Part shown: positions 39,682-47,704 of the stretch, piece after piece
How the letters are laid out: the number at the start of each line of letters is the position of its first letter
How positions within the stretch are numbered: position 1 is the stretch's first letter
Source: Kitasatospora phosalacinea
GTDB lineage: Bacteria; Actinomycetota; Actinomycetes; Streptomycetales; Streptomycetaceae
NCBI RefSeq assembly: GCF_030268885.1
Contig: NZ_BSSA01000022.1
Span: 1-64,000, forward strand
Direction of reading: 5' to 3'
DNA length: 64,000 nucleotides
Notes under the pieces: generated by a model
Seen by the model: only the letters and a program-made list of their open reading frames with translations
Told to the model about the DNA's origin: nothing
Database searches by the model: none
Made by a program: the position numbers and the translations under genes

Positions 39682-41121
39682 GTGCGCAACCGCCTGCTCG
39701 GCATCCTGATCGCCCTGATGGCCTGCGTGCTGGCCGCGCTCGGGGTGCCCCTGGCCTACCTGATCGCCGCCTCCGAGCAGTCCAAGGTGGTCGTCGACCG
39801 GATCGACGACGCCGCCCGCTTCGCCCAGGACCTGCCCACCCAGGGCCGCCCCAACGCCAGCGCGGTCAAGGGCGACCCGCAGCCCGGCCCCGGCGACAAC
39901 GGCCGGCTCTACGCCCTGACCAGCGAGGCCGACCGCTACCACGAGCTGTACGGCGTCCGGATCGGCGTCTTCCAGCGCGACGGCAGCTCCATCGCCGTCG
40001 CCCCCGACGACTGGCGGCCCCCCGCCGCCGGGCCCGGCCGCCAGGCGTACCAGGAGGCGCTGGCCGGCCGCCGCAGCCACAACCCGCCGCAGGTCTGGCC
40101 GTGGAACCCCGAGCGCACCCTGGCCGTCGCCCTGCCGGTGGTCCGCGACGGCGACGTGGTCGCCGTGGTGCTCACCGAATCGCCCACCGGCGGGCTGCGC
40201 TCGCGCGTCCTGCACCGCTGGATGGTGCTGGCAGGGGGCGAGGCGCTCGCCATGATCGTCGCCATCCTGCTCGCCGTCCGGCTCACCGGCTGGGTGCTGC
40301 GCCCCGTCCGCACCCTCGACCGGGCCACCCACGACATCGCCACCGGACGGCTCGGCGCCCGGGTCGCCCCCAGCAGCGGGCCGCCCGAACTGCGGCGCCT
40401 GGCACGCTCGTTCAACGACATGGCGGACCACGTCGGGCTCGCCATCGACCAGCAGCGGGCCTTCGTCGCCGACGCCTCCCACCAGCTGCGCAACCCGCTC
40501 GCCGCACTGCTGCTGCGGGTGGAGCTGATCGGCCTGGAACTGCCCGAGGGCCACGAGGAGGAGCTCGTCGCCGTCCGCGAGGAGGGCGCCCGGCTGGCCC
40601 GGGTGCTCGACGACCTGCTCGGCCTCGCCACCGCCGAGGGCTCCCGGCCCGAACCCGAACCCGTCGACCTGGCCGAACTCGTCCGCACCCGGGTCGACGC
40701 CTGGGCGCCGCTGGCCGAGCAGCGCGGCGTCACGCTGCACTGGGAGGGCCCGCCGATGGCGCACGCCTGGGCCGACCCGATCGGCTTCGGCAGCGCGCTG
40801 GACGCCGTCCTGGACAACGCGCTCAAGTTCACCCCGGCCGACAGCACCGTCCGGGTCGGCCTGCTGATCGGCAAGGACGAGGTCACCGCCACCGTCACCG
40901 ACGCCGGACCCGGCCTCACCGAGGAGGAGCTGGCCCGGGTCGGCGACCGGTTCTGGCGCTCCTCCCGGCACCAGAACATCGACGGGTCCGGCCTGGGCCT
41001 GTCCATCGCCCGCACCCTGCTGCTGGCCGGCGGCGGCGGGCTCGAGTTCGCGCCCGCCGAGCCGAACGGCCTCACCGTGCGGCTGGTGGTGCCGCGGCGG
41101 CGCCGCTGGCCCCGGGCCTGA
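39682..41121 (+). CDS. Two-component sensor histidine kinase
   Basis: A 479-residue membrane kinase. A first membrane helix covers residues ~5-28, an extracellular sensor domain ~30-175 and a second helix ~183-208, followed by HAMP (~208-258), HisKA with DASHQLRNPLAALLL (His267) and a HATPase domain (~370-470; DNALKFT, DAGPGLTEEEL, GSGLGLSIARTLL). The extracytoplasmic domain contains no family I recognise. It is the cognate kinase of the adjacent regulator (gap 7 bases). The GTG at 39682 (MRNRLLGILIALMACVLAALG) starts the first helix directly. It is convergent with the TAXI gene, 12 bases away. Confidence 0.92.
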   Translation: MRNRLLGILIALMACVLAALGVPLAYLIAASEQSKVVVDRIDDAARFAQDLPTQGRPNASAVKGDPQPGPGDNGRLYALTSEADRYHELYGVRIGVFQRDGSSIAVAPDDWRPPAAGPGRQAYQEALAGRRSHNPPQVWPWNPERTLAVALPVVRDGDVVAVVLTESPTGGLRSRVLHRWMVLAGGEALAMIVAILLAVRLTGWVLRPVRTLDRATHDIATGRLGARVAPSSGPPELRRLARSFNDMADHVGLAIDQQRAFVADASHQLRNPLAALLLRVELIGLELPEGHEEELVAVREEGARLARVLDDLLGLATAEGSRPEPEPVDLAELVRTRVDAWAPLAEQRGVTLHWEGPPMAHAWADPIGFGSALDAVLDNALKFTPADSTVRVGLLIGKDEVTATVTDAGPGLTEEELARVGDRFWRSSRHQNIDGSGLGLSIARTLLLAGGGGLEFAPAEPNGLTVRLVVPRRRRWPRA

Positions 41122-41133
41122 CCGCGCGGGCCC

Positions 41134-42159
41134 TCAGGGCTTCACGGACAGGTAGTAGCGCTTGGCGCCGTCGTGCAGCGGCAGCGGGTCGGTGTACACC
41201 GCGGTGCGCAGGTCCACCAGCTGCGCGGCGTGCACCTGGCGGCCGATGTCGTCCCGGCTGTCGATCACCGCCCGGGTCAGCGTCTCCACCAGCGCCGGGT
41301 CCACGTCCGCCCGGGTCACCAGCAGGTTGGGCACCGCCACCGTCGGCACCGCCACCCGCTCCGGCTGCACGTTCGGGTACGCGTCCGCCGGGATGGTCGC
41401 CGCCCGGTAGGCGTCCATGCCCGGGCCCGCCAGCTGGTGCAGCGGATCGGACAGGTCGCCCATCGGCACGATCCGGATCGGCGTCCGCTCCGACAGGTCC
41501 GACAGCGCGGTGGTCGGCAGGCCGCCGGACCAGAAGAACGCGTCCAGCTCCTTCCGCTGCAGCTCGTCCGCCGCCTGGACGACGCTGACCGAGTCCGACC
41601 GGACGTCCCGGTCCGGGTCCAGGCCCGCCGCCTCCAGCAGCCGCCGGGTCACCAGGTTCACCCCCGACTTCGCCTGCCCCACCCCGACCCGCAGCCCCCG
41701 CAGGTCCGCCACCGAGTGCACCGGCGAGTCGGCCGGCACCACCAGCTGCATGTAGTCGTCGTACAGCCGGGCGATCGCCCGCAGCTTCGGCTTCTCCGGG
41801 CTGTCGAAGGTGGCCACCGCGTCCGCCGTGGCCACCGCGAAGTCGTCCCGGCCCGACACCAGCCGCTCCAGGTTGTCCATCGACCCCTCGGAGTTGTCCA
41901 GCTGCACCTTCAGCCCCGGCAGGTGGTCGCCCAGGTACTGCCGCAGCAGCACCCCGTAGCGGTCGTACACGCCGCCGACCACCCCCGTCGCGAACGCCAC
42001 CCGGCCGTGCGGCCCCGCGGCCGAGCGGGCCGAGGACGCCCACCAGCCGCCCGCGCCCCCGGCCACCAGCAGCAGCACCGCGGCGACCCGGAACAGCCGG
42101 CCGCGCAGGACGGAGCGCAGCCCGGCACCCGGACGGGAGGAGAGGTTCGCAGCAGCCAT
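41134..42159 (-). CDS. TAXI-family TRAP-type solute-binding protein
   Basis: A 341-residue exported protein. An N-terminal hydrophobic segment (~residues 19-42, LFRVAAVLLLVAGGAGGWWASS) serves as signal or anchor without a lipobox cysteine. The rest matches the TAXI (TRAP-associated extracytoplasmic immunogenic) binding-protein family: FATGVVGGVYDRYGVLLRQYL, SMDNLERLVSGRDDFAVATADAV, LRGLRVGVGQAKSGV and a C-terminal ALVETLTRAVID. Such proteins normally feed a TRAP membrane protein, but none is in the window. The ATG at 42159 is followed by a basic stretch and gives a correct signal; it sits divergent to miaB with 73 bases between them. Confidence 0.85.
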   Translation of the reverse strand: MAAANLSSRPGAGLRSVLRGRLFRVAAVLLLVAGGAGGWWASSARSAAGPHGRVAFATGVVGGVYDRYGVLLRQYLGDHLPGLKVQLDNSEGSMDNLERLVSGRDDFAVATADAVATFDSPEKPKLRAIARLYDDYMQLVVPADSPVHSVADLRGLRVGVGQAKSGVNLVTRRLLEAAGLDPDRDVRSDSVSVVQAADELQRKELDAFFWSGGLPTTALSDLSERTPIRIVPMGDLSDPLHQLAGPGMDAYRAATIPADAYPNVQPERVAVPTVAVPNLLVTRADVDPALVETLTRAVIDSRDDIGRQVHAAQLVDLRTAVYTDPLPLHDGAKRYYLSVKP

Positions 42160-42232
42160 GCCGTGGATACTGCCAGCCCCCACCGCCCGGCGGGAGGGCC
42201 TCCCCGGTGCCCGTACCCTTGGCTCTGTGGGT

Positions 42233-43723
42233 ATGGAGGAGAGCTTGCGAACTTACAAGGTCGTCACGTACGGCTGCCAGATGAACGTCCACGACTCCGA
42301 GCGCCTGTCCGGGCTGCTGGAGGAGGCCGGCTACGCCAAGGCCGACGGCGACGGCGACCCCGACCTGGTGGTCTTCAACACCTGCGCGGTCCGCGAGAAC
42401 GCCGACAACAAGCTGTACGGCAACCTCGGCCGGCTCGCCCCCGCCAAGCAGGCCAACCGCGGCATGCAGATCGCCGTCGGCGGCTGCCTCGCCCAGAAGG
42501 ACCGCGAGACCATCGTCCGCAAGGCGCCCTGGGTCGACGTGGTCTTCGGCACCCACAACATCGGCCACCTGCCCGCCCTGCTGGAGCGCGCCGCCGTCGA
42601 GCGCAAGGCCCAGGTCGAGATCCTCGAATCGCTGGAGACCTTCCCCTCCACCCTGCCCACCCGGCGCGAGTCCGCGTACGCGGCCTGGGTCGCGATCTCG
42701 GTCGGCTGCAACAACACCTGCACCTTCTGCATCGTCCCCGCGCTGCGCGGCAAGGAGGAGGACCGCCGCCCCGGCGACGTCCTCGCCGAGGTCGAGGCGC
42801 TGGTCGCCGAGGGCGTCGTCGAGGTCACCCTGCTCGGGCAGAACGTCAACGCGTACGGCTCCGACCTCGGCGACCGGGAGGCTTTCGGCAAGCTGCTGCG
42901 GGCCTGCGGCCAGATCGAGGGCCTGGAGCGGGTCCGCTTCACCTCGCCGCACCCGCGCGACTTCACCGACGACGTGATCGCCGCGATGGCCGAGACGCCC
43001 AACGTGATGCACCAGCTGCACATGCCGCTGCAGTCCGGCTCCGACACCGTCCTGAAGGCGATGCGGCGCTCCTACCGGCAGGAACGCTTCCTCGGCATCA
43101 TCGAGAAGGTCCGGGCCGCGATGCCGGACGCGGCGATCTCCACGGACATCATCGTCGGCTTCCCCGGCGAGACCGACGAGGACTTCGAGCAGACCCTGCA
43201 CGTGGTCCGCGAGGCGCGGTTCGCCAACGCGTTCACCTTCCAGTACTCCAAGCGGCCCGGGACGCCCGCCGCCGAGATGGCGGACCAGGTGCCCAAGGCC
43301 GTGGTCCAGGAGCGCTACGACCGGCTGATCGCCCTCCAGGAGGAGATCTCCTGGGAGGAGAACAAGAAGCAGGTCGGCCGCACGCTGGAGATCCTGGTCG
43401 CCGAGGGCGAGGGCAAGAAGGACGACCGTACCGACCGGCTCTCCGGGCGTGCGCCCGACAACCGGCTGGTGCACTTCACGCGGCCGGAGGGCGGGGTGCG
43501 GCCCGGCGACATGGTCACCGTCGAGATCACCTACGCCGCCCCGCACCACCTCCTCGCGGAGGGCCCCGCGCTCGGCGTGCGGCGCACCCGGGCGGGCGAC
43601 GCGTGGGAGAAGCGGCAGGCGGCGCCGGCGGCGAAGCCCGCGGGCGTGATGCTGGGGCTGCCGACGGTCGGCGCGCCGAAGCCGGTGGCGGCGGCGCCGG
43701 GCGGGGACGGGTGCGGCTGCTAG
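42233..43723 (+). CDS. miaB: tRNA-2-methylthio-N6-dimethylallyladenosine synthase MiaB
   Basis: A 496-residue radical-SAM methylthiotransferase that converts i6A37 in tRNA to ms2i6A37. UPF0004 domain cysteines are in VTYGCQMNVHDSER, NTCAVRE and VGGCLAQK; the radical-SAM cluster ligands are Cys159, Cys163 and Cys166 (SVGCNNTCTFC); a TRAM domain (~375-450) is followed by a variable tail ending in GGDGCGC. The start is uncertain: the ATG at 42233 has no clear ribosome site, whereas a TTG at 42245 has GGAGGAG just upstream but loses only four residues. The gene is divergent from the TAXI protein. The dioxygenase-like gene follows after 85 bases. Confidence 0.96.
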   Translation: MEESLRTYKVVTYGCQMNVHDSERLSGLLEEAGYAKADGDGDPDLVVFNTCAVRENADNKLYGNLGRLAPAKQANRGMQIAVGGCLAQKDRETIVRKAPWVDVVFGTHNIGHLPALLERAAVERKAQVEILESLETFPSTLPTRRESAYAAWVAISVGCNNTCTFCIVPALRGKEEDRRPGDVLAEVEALVAEGVVEVTLLGQNVNAYGSDLGDREAFGKLLRACGQIEGLERVRFTSPHPRDFTDDVIAAMAETPNVMHQLHMPLQSGSDTVLKAMRRSYRQERFLGIIEKVRAAMPDAAISTDIIVGFPGETDEDFEQTLHVVREARFANAFTFQYSKRPGTPAAEMADQVPKAVVQERYDRLIALQEEISWEENKKQVGRTLEILVAEGEGKKDDRTDRLSGRAPDNRLVHFTRPEGGVRPGDMVTVEITYAAPHHLLAEGPALGVRRTRAGDAWEKRQAAPAAKPAGVMLGLPTVGAPKPVAAAPGGDGCGC

Positions 43724-43808
43724 GGGACGCGCGGGCCCCTGGTCGCGCGTCGGTGGGCGGAGCGGTTCTCCTCGTGCCCCTGTTCCGCCCTCCCGTAGAG
43801 TGATCGAC

Positions 43809-44501
43809 ATGCTTGCTGCCGCTGCCGTGTGCCCCTGCCCGCCGTTGCTCGTTCCGGAGGTGGCCGCGGGGGCCGCCGGTGAGGTGGCGGGGCTGCGGGG
43901 GGCGTGTCTGGCGGCGGTGGGGGAGCTGGCCGGGGTCGACCTGGTGGTGGTGGTCGGGACGGGCGAGCGGGCCGGGGTGTGGACGGAGGGCGGGACGGGG
44001 TCGCTGCGCCGGTACGGGGTGGCGAAGGCGGTGCGGCTGCCGCTGGGCGGGGTGGACGGTCCCGAGCTGTCGCCCGCGCTGACGGTGGGGGCGTGGCTGC
44101 TGGAGGAGGCGGGCGTCCGGGTGCCGACGCACGCCGTCGCGGTGCGGCCGGACACCGGTGTCGAGCGGCTGCTGGGCCTGGGCCGGGGGCTGGCGGAACT
44201 CGCGGACCGGGTGGGCCTGTTGGTGCTCGGGGACGGCAGCGCCCGGCGTTCGGTGAAGGCGCCCGGGTACCTGGACGAGCGGGCCGAGGGGTACGACCGG
44301 GCGGTGGCGCTCGCGCTGGCCGGGGCGGACGCGGCGGCGCTGGCCGGGCTGGACGCGGAGCTCTCGGCCGAGCTGATGGCCGAGGGGCGTGCCCCGTGGC
44401 AGGTGCTGGCGGGGGCCGCGGAGGGGGCCGCGCTCAGCGGTGAACTGCGCTACGAGGACGCCCCGTACGGCGTCGGCTACCTGGTGGCCTCCTGGCGCTG
44501 A
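43809..44501 (+). CDS. Class III extradiol dioxygenase subunit B-like protein
   Basis: A 230-residue protein beginning MLAAAAVCPCPPLLVPEVA and containing VVVVGTGER, LLVLGDGSARRS and ...SAELMAEGRAPWQVLAGAAEG. This arrangement is found in the LigB-like (class III extradiol dioxygenase B) family that sits between miaB and miaA in actinobacteria. The usual metal-binding histidines of true dioxygenases are not evident (a CPCPPLL motif takes the place of the His region), so it is probably not an active ring-cleaving enzyme. The function is unknown. The ATG at 43809 fits the family start better than a GTG at 43800. Confidence 0.75.
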   Translation: MLAAAAVCPCPPLLVPEVAAGAAGEVAGLRGACLAAVGELAGVDLVVVVGTGERAGVWTEGGTGSLRRYGVAKAVRLPLGGVDGPELSPALTVGAWLLEEAGVRVPTHAVAVRPDTGVERLLGLGRGLAELADRVGLLVLGDGSARRSVKAPGYLDERAEGYDRAVALALAGADAAALAGLDAELSAELMAEGRAPWQVLAGAAEGAALSGELRYEDAPYGVGYLVASWR

Positions 44502-44517
44502 GCGCCGGGCGGGGGCG

Positions 44518-44739
44518 TCAGTCGTCCTTGGGCTTGGCGGCGAAGTCGTCGCGGGCGTGCTTGGTCGCGGAGGTGCCCTTCACGATCTTGTCCGAGTACT
44601 TGTGCTTGGTGGCCTTGTCGATCGCCTCGCCGGTCTTGTCCACCACGCTGTCGATCTTGTCGCCGTGCTTGCCGGCCAGTTCGCTGGCCTTCTCCTTGAG
44701 CTCCTCGGCCTTGCCCTTGAGGTTGTCCATCAGGCCCAT
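44518..44739 (-). CDS. Antitoxin-like small protein (MT0933/Rv0909 family)
   Basis: A 73-residue, Lys/Glu/Asp-rich helical protein (MGLMDNLKGKAEELKEKASELAGKHGDKIDSVVDKTGEAIDKATKHKYSDKI...). The LxxKAxExxxK heptads and the GEAIDKATKHKYSDKI core match the MT0933-type antitoxin family of actinobacteria. No toxin gene adjoins it: the neighbours are the convergent dioxygenase-like gene (17 bases) and the divergent miaA. It may therefore act as a stress or general small protein rather than as half of a toxin-antitoxin pair. GGAGCG lies before the ATG at 44739. Confidence 0.75.
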   Translation of the reverse strand: MGLMDNLKGKAEELKEKASELAGKHGDKIDSVVDKTGEAIDKATKHKYSDKIVKGTSATKHARDDFAAKPKDD

Positions 44740-44847
44740 GGGGTGCGCTCCTCGCGAATCGGGTCATTCCGGTACGGACACAGCTGATCCTCCCCGGTCA
44801 ACGAGGCCGTGACACGGGAGGTGCCCGGGTTTTGCGAGACTGGGGAG

Positions 44848-45825
44848 GTGAGCGGTTCCTCTTCTTCCCCCTCTGCGCGTCCCGACGCCCCGCCCCGGGT
44901 GGTCTCGGTGGTCGGCGCGACGGCGGCCGGCAAGTCCGACCTGGCGGTGGCGATCGCCCGGGAGCTCGGCGGGGAGGTGGTGAACACCGACTCGATGCAG
45001 CTCTACAAGGGCATGGACATCGGCACCGCCAAGCTGACCCCGGCGGAGCGGGGCGGCGTCCCGCACCACCTGCTGGACGTCTGGGAGGTGACCGAGACCG
45101 CCTCGGTGGCCGAGTACCAGCGCCTGGCGCGGGCGGAGATGGACCGGCAGCTGGCGGCGGGACAGGTGCCGGTGCTGGTCGGCGGCTCGGGCCTGTACGT
45201 GCGGGCGGCGGTGGACGAGATGGAGTTCCCGGGGACGGACCCGGCGGTGCGGGCCCGGCTGGAGGAGGAGCTGGAGCGGGTCGGCCCCGGCGCGCTGCAC
45301 CGGCGCCTGGCGGGGCTGGACCCGGCGGCGGCGGAGGCGATCCTGCCCAGCAACGGGCGGCGGGTGGTCCGGGCGCTGGAGGTCATCGAGATCACCGGAC
45401 GCCCGTTCACGGCCAGCCTGCCGACCCAGCGGGCGGTGTACGAGGCGGTGCAGATCGGCGTCCGGGTGCCGCGTCCGGAGCTGGACCGGCGGATCGAGCT
45501 GCGGGTGGACCGGATGTGGGAGGCCGGGCTGCTCGACGAGGTGCGCGCGCTGGAGGGGGCCGGGCTGCGCGAGGGGCTGACCGCCAGCCGGGCGCTCGGC
45601 TACCAGCAGGTGCTGGCCTTCTTCGCGGGGGAGTGCACCGAGGACGAGGCGCGGGCGGAGACCGTGCGGGCGACCCGGCGGTTCGCCCGGCGGCAGGAGT
45701 CCTGGTTCCGCCGGGACGGGCGGATCCACTGGCTGGACCGGCCCGAGGGGGCGGATCCGGTCGAGCTGCTGGGCCGGGCGCTGGAACTGATCGACCGTCC
45801 GGAGGGGTCCGGCGCACCGGGCTGA
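44848..45825 (+). CDS. miaA: tRNA dimethylallyltransferase MiaA
   Basis: A 325-residue enzyme that transfers the dimethylallyl group to A37 of tRNAs reading U-initial codons, producing the substrate for MiaB. P-loop GATAAGKSDLAV (~residue 20-31) and motifs NTDSMQLYKGMDIGTAK, LVGGSGLYVRA, TASRALGYQQ and ATRRFARRQESWFRRD are intact. The GTG at 44848 gives the family-typical start just before the P-loop; GGGGAG lies adjacent to the GTG, so a start at an upstream GTG (44809) cannot be excluded. It lies in the miaB - dioxygenase-like - miaA - dapF neighbourhood that is conserved in streptomycetes. Confidence 0.95.
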   Translation: MSGSSSSPSARPDAPPRVVSVVGATAAGKSDLAVAIARELGGEVVNTDSMQLYKGMDIGTAKLTPAERGGVPHHLLDVWEVTETASVAEYQRLARAEMDRQLAAGQVPVLVGGSGLYVRAAVDEMEFPGTDPAVRARLEEELERVGPGALHRRLAGLDPAAAEAILPSNGRRVVRALEVIEITGRPFTASLPTQRAVYEAVQIGVRVPRPELDRRIELRVDRMWEAGLLDEVRALEGAGLREGLTASRALGYQQVLAFFAGECTEDEARAETVRATRRFARRQESWFRRDGRIHWLDRPEGADPVELLGRALELIDRPEGSGAPG

Positions 45826-46077
45826 CCGGCGGGTTCCGGCTGCCCGGCGGTCCGATCCGGCCAGGCTCGCGGCGTCTGCACCGGCAGACGCAGGTGCAGG
45901 AGGTACCGGCGGTCACGGCGGGATCACGTCCTGGCATCGGATCACCCGATCATGCCGTGGGACACCCTGTCGAGGTGTTGGTACGTGCCATCATCGGTAC
46001 CACCGAGGCCCGGCACGCGGGCCGGCCTCACCGCCCGCGAGCCCCGGAGCTCGTGTCGAGCCGTCAGGGGAGGCCGC

Positions 46078-46563
46078 GTGTCAACGGGTACCGGCCCCGA
46101 AACCGATGAGCTGCTCGGCGACGTCTCCGACGGGTCCGAGACGCTCCCCGAGCTCGCCGCCCCCACCACCTCGTACGCGGTGGCGCTGCCCGCGATCGAC
46201 GACCTGGCCGCCGCGCCGGGAGTGGTCCACGAGCGGGACATCCGGCCGCGCCGCCGCCTGCGCTGGTGGCAGATCCTGCCGATCGCCGCGACGCTGATGT
46301 TCGGCTCGCTGATGTTCGCCTTCCCGCTGGCCTTCGGCAGCGAGGGCGCGACCGCGATGATCGGGATGCTCGGCCTGCTGATCACCTCCGCCTCGGTGGG
46401 CTGGGGCGCGATGGCCGCCCGCCGGGCCGGGTACAAGTGGCCGGGCGTGCCGCGCCGCGGCAGCGCCGAGCGGGCCGGGTGGCGGGCCATCGTGCTGTAC
46501 ACCCTGCTGGCCGCGGCGGCGGTGGCGCTCGCCGTCTGGCGGGTCGTCCACCTGCGCGGCTAG
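46078..46563 (+). CDS. Membrane protein of unknown function
   Basis: A 161-residue protein with a ~65-residue acidic N-terminal tail and three hydrophobic segments (~70-90 ILPIAATLMFGSLMFAFPLAF, ~95-115 AMIGMLGLLITSASVGWG and ~140-158 AIVLYTLLAAAAVALAVW). WWQILPIA and RRAGYKWPG hint at a conserved streptomycete family, but I do not recognise a function. The GTG at 46078 has GGGGAGG 4 bases upstream; the frame is open further upstream without a ribosome site. It lies between miaA (252-base gap without a gene) and dapF (86 bases). Confidence 0.7.
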   Translation: MSTGTGPETDELLGDVSDGSETLPELAAPTTSYAVALPAIDDLAAAPGVVHERDIRPRRRLRWWQILPIAATLMFGSLMFAFPLAFGSEGATAMIGMLGLLITSASVGWGAMAARRAGYKWPGVPRRGSAERAGWRAIVLYTLLAAAAVALAVWRVVHLRG

Positions 46564-46649
46564 CGGTTCCGCGGCCGCGCCCCCACCGCCCCGTCCCACC
46601 CCTCGTCCGGCCGCGGCCGGACCCCGGCCGCCCCGTTACCATCGGCGGT

Positions 46650-47528
46650 GTGAGCGAGCGCAGCGGAACCAGCGGAACGGCCTTCCTCAAGGGGCACGGC
46701 ACCCAGAACGACTTCGTGATCGTCCCGGACCCGGACGGCCGGATCGACCTGTCGGCGGACACCGTCGCGCAGCTGTGCGACCGGCGGGCCGGGATCGGCG
46801 CGGACGGCGTGCTGCGGGTGGTCCGCTCGGCGGCCGAGCCCGCCGCGGCGGGGATGGCCGAGCAGGCCGAGTGGTTCATGGACTACCGCAACGCGGACGG
46901 GTCGATCGCCGAGATGTGCGGCAACGGGGTGCGGGTGTTCGCCCGGTACCTGGTGCACGCCGGGCACGCGAAGCCGGGCGAGCTGGCGGTGGCCACCCGC
47001 GGCGGGGTGAAGCGGGTGCGGATCGCCGAGGACGCCCCGGACGGCACCCCGGGCGAGGTCACCGTGGACATGGGCCGGGCCGTCCTCCCCGGCCCGGACG
47101 GCATCACCGTCACCGTGGACGGGCGGACCTGGCCCGCGCTGAACGTCAACATGGGCAACCCGCACGCCGTCGCCTTCGTCGAGGACCTGGCGCACGCGGG
47201 CACCCTGCTCGACGCCCCGGCCACCGCCCCCGCGGGCGCGTACCCGCAGGGCGTGAACGTGGAGTTCGTGGTGGACCGCGGCGAGCGGCACGTGGCGATG
47301 CGGGTGCACGAGCGCGGCTCCGGCGAGACCCGCTCCTGCGGCACCGGCGCCTGCGCCGTCGCGGTGGCGGCGATCCGGCGCGACGGCGTCGACCCGGCGG
47401 ACACCGGCGAGGCGGTGCGCTACACGGTGGACGTGCCCGGCGGGCGGCTGGTGATCGAGGAGTTCCCGGACGGCCGGATCGAGATGACCGGGCCCGCGGT
47501 GATCGTCGCCGAGGGCGTCCTCGTCTGA
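46650..47528 (+). CDS. dapF: Diaminopimelate epimerase
   Basis: A 292-residue enzyme that interconverts LL- and meso-diaminopimelate in lysine and peptidoglycan synthesis. The two catalytic cysteines are Cys90 (IAEMCGNGVRVF) and Cys230 (RSCGTGACAVAV). It begins with FLKGHGTQNDFVIVPD, as in the family, and has MGNPHAVAF in the centre. A GTG at 46650 is the likely start; the sequence ACCATCGGCGGTG gives no strong ribosome site. It follows a hypothetical membrane gene and precedes the RelA/SpoT-type gene by 176 bases. Confidence 0.95.
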   Translation: MSERSGTSGTAFLKGHGTQNDFVIVPDPDGRIDLSADTVAQLCDRRAGIGADGVLRVVRSAAEPAAAGMAEQAEWFMDYRNADGSIAEMCGNGVRVFARYLVHAGHAKPGELAVATRGGVKRVRIAEDAPDGTPGEVTVDMGRAVLPGPDGITVTVDGRTWPALNVNMGNPHAVAFVEDLAHAGTLLDAPATAPAGAYPQGVNVEFVVDRGERHVAMRVHERGSGETRSCGTGACAVAVAAIRRDGVDPADTGEAVRYTVDVPGGRLVIEEFPDGRIEMTGPAVIVAEGVLV

Positions 47529-47704
47529 CGGCAGGTCAGCGCGACGCGGCGTCAGCTCCCGCTTCCCACGCCGCTCCCCGGTTAATCCGCCCGTTCGGGT
47601 GATCTGGGTGACAGAGGGGAAGCGGGGGCTCGCGCAACGTGCTCTGCTCGGTAGCATGGACCACCGGGTCGGCCGTCGCTCCGGTGTTGCTGCCGGAGGT
47701 GCAG

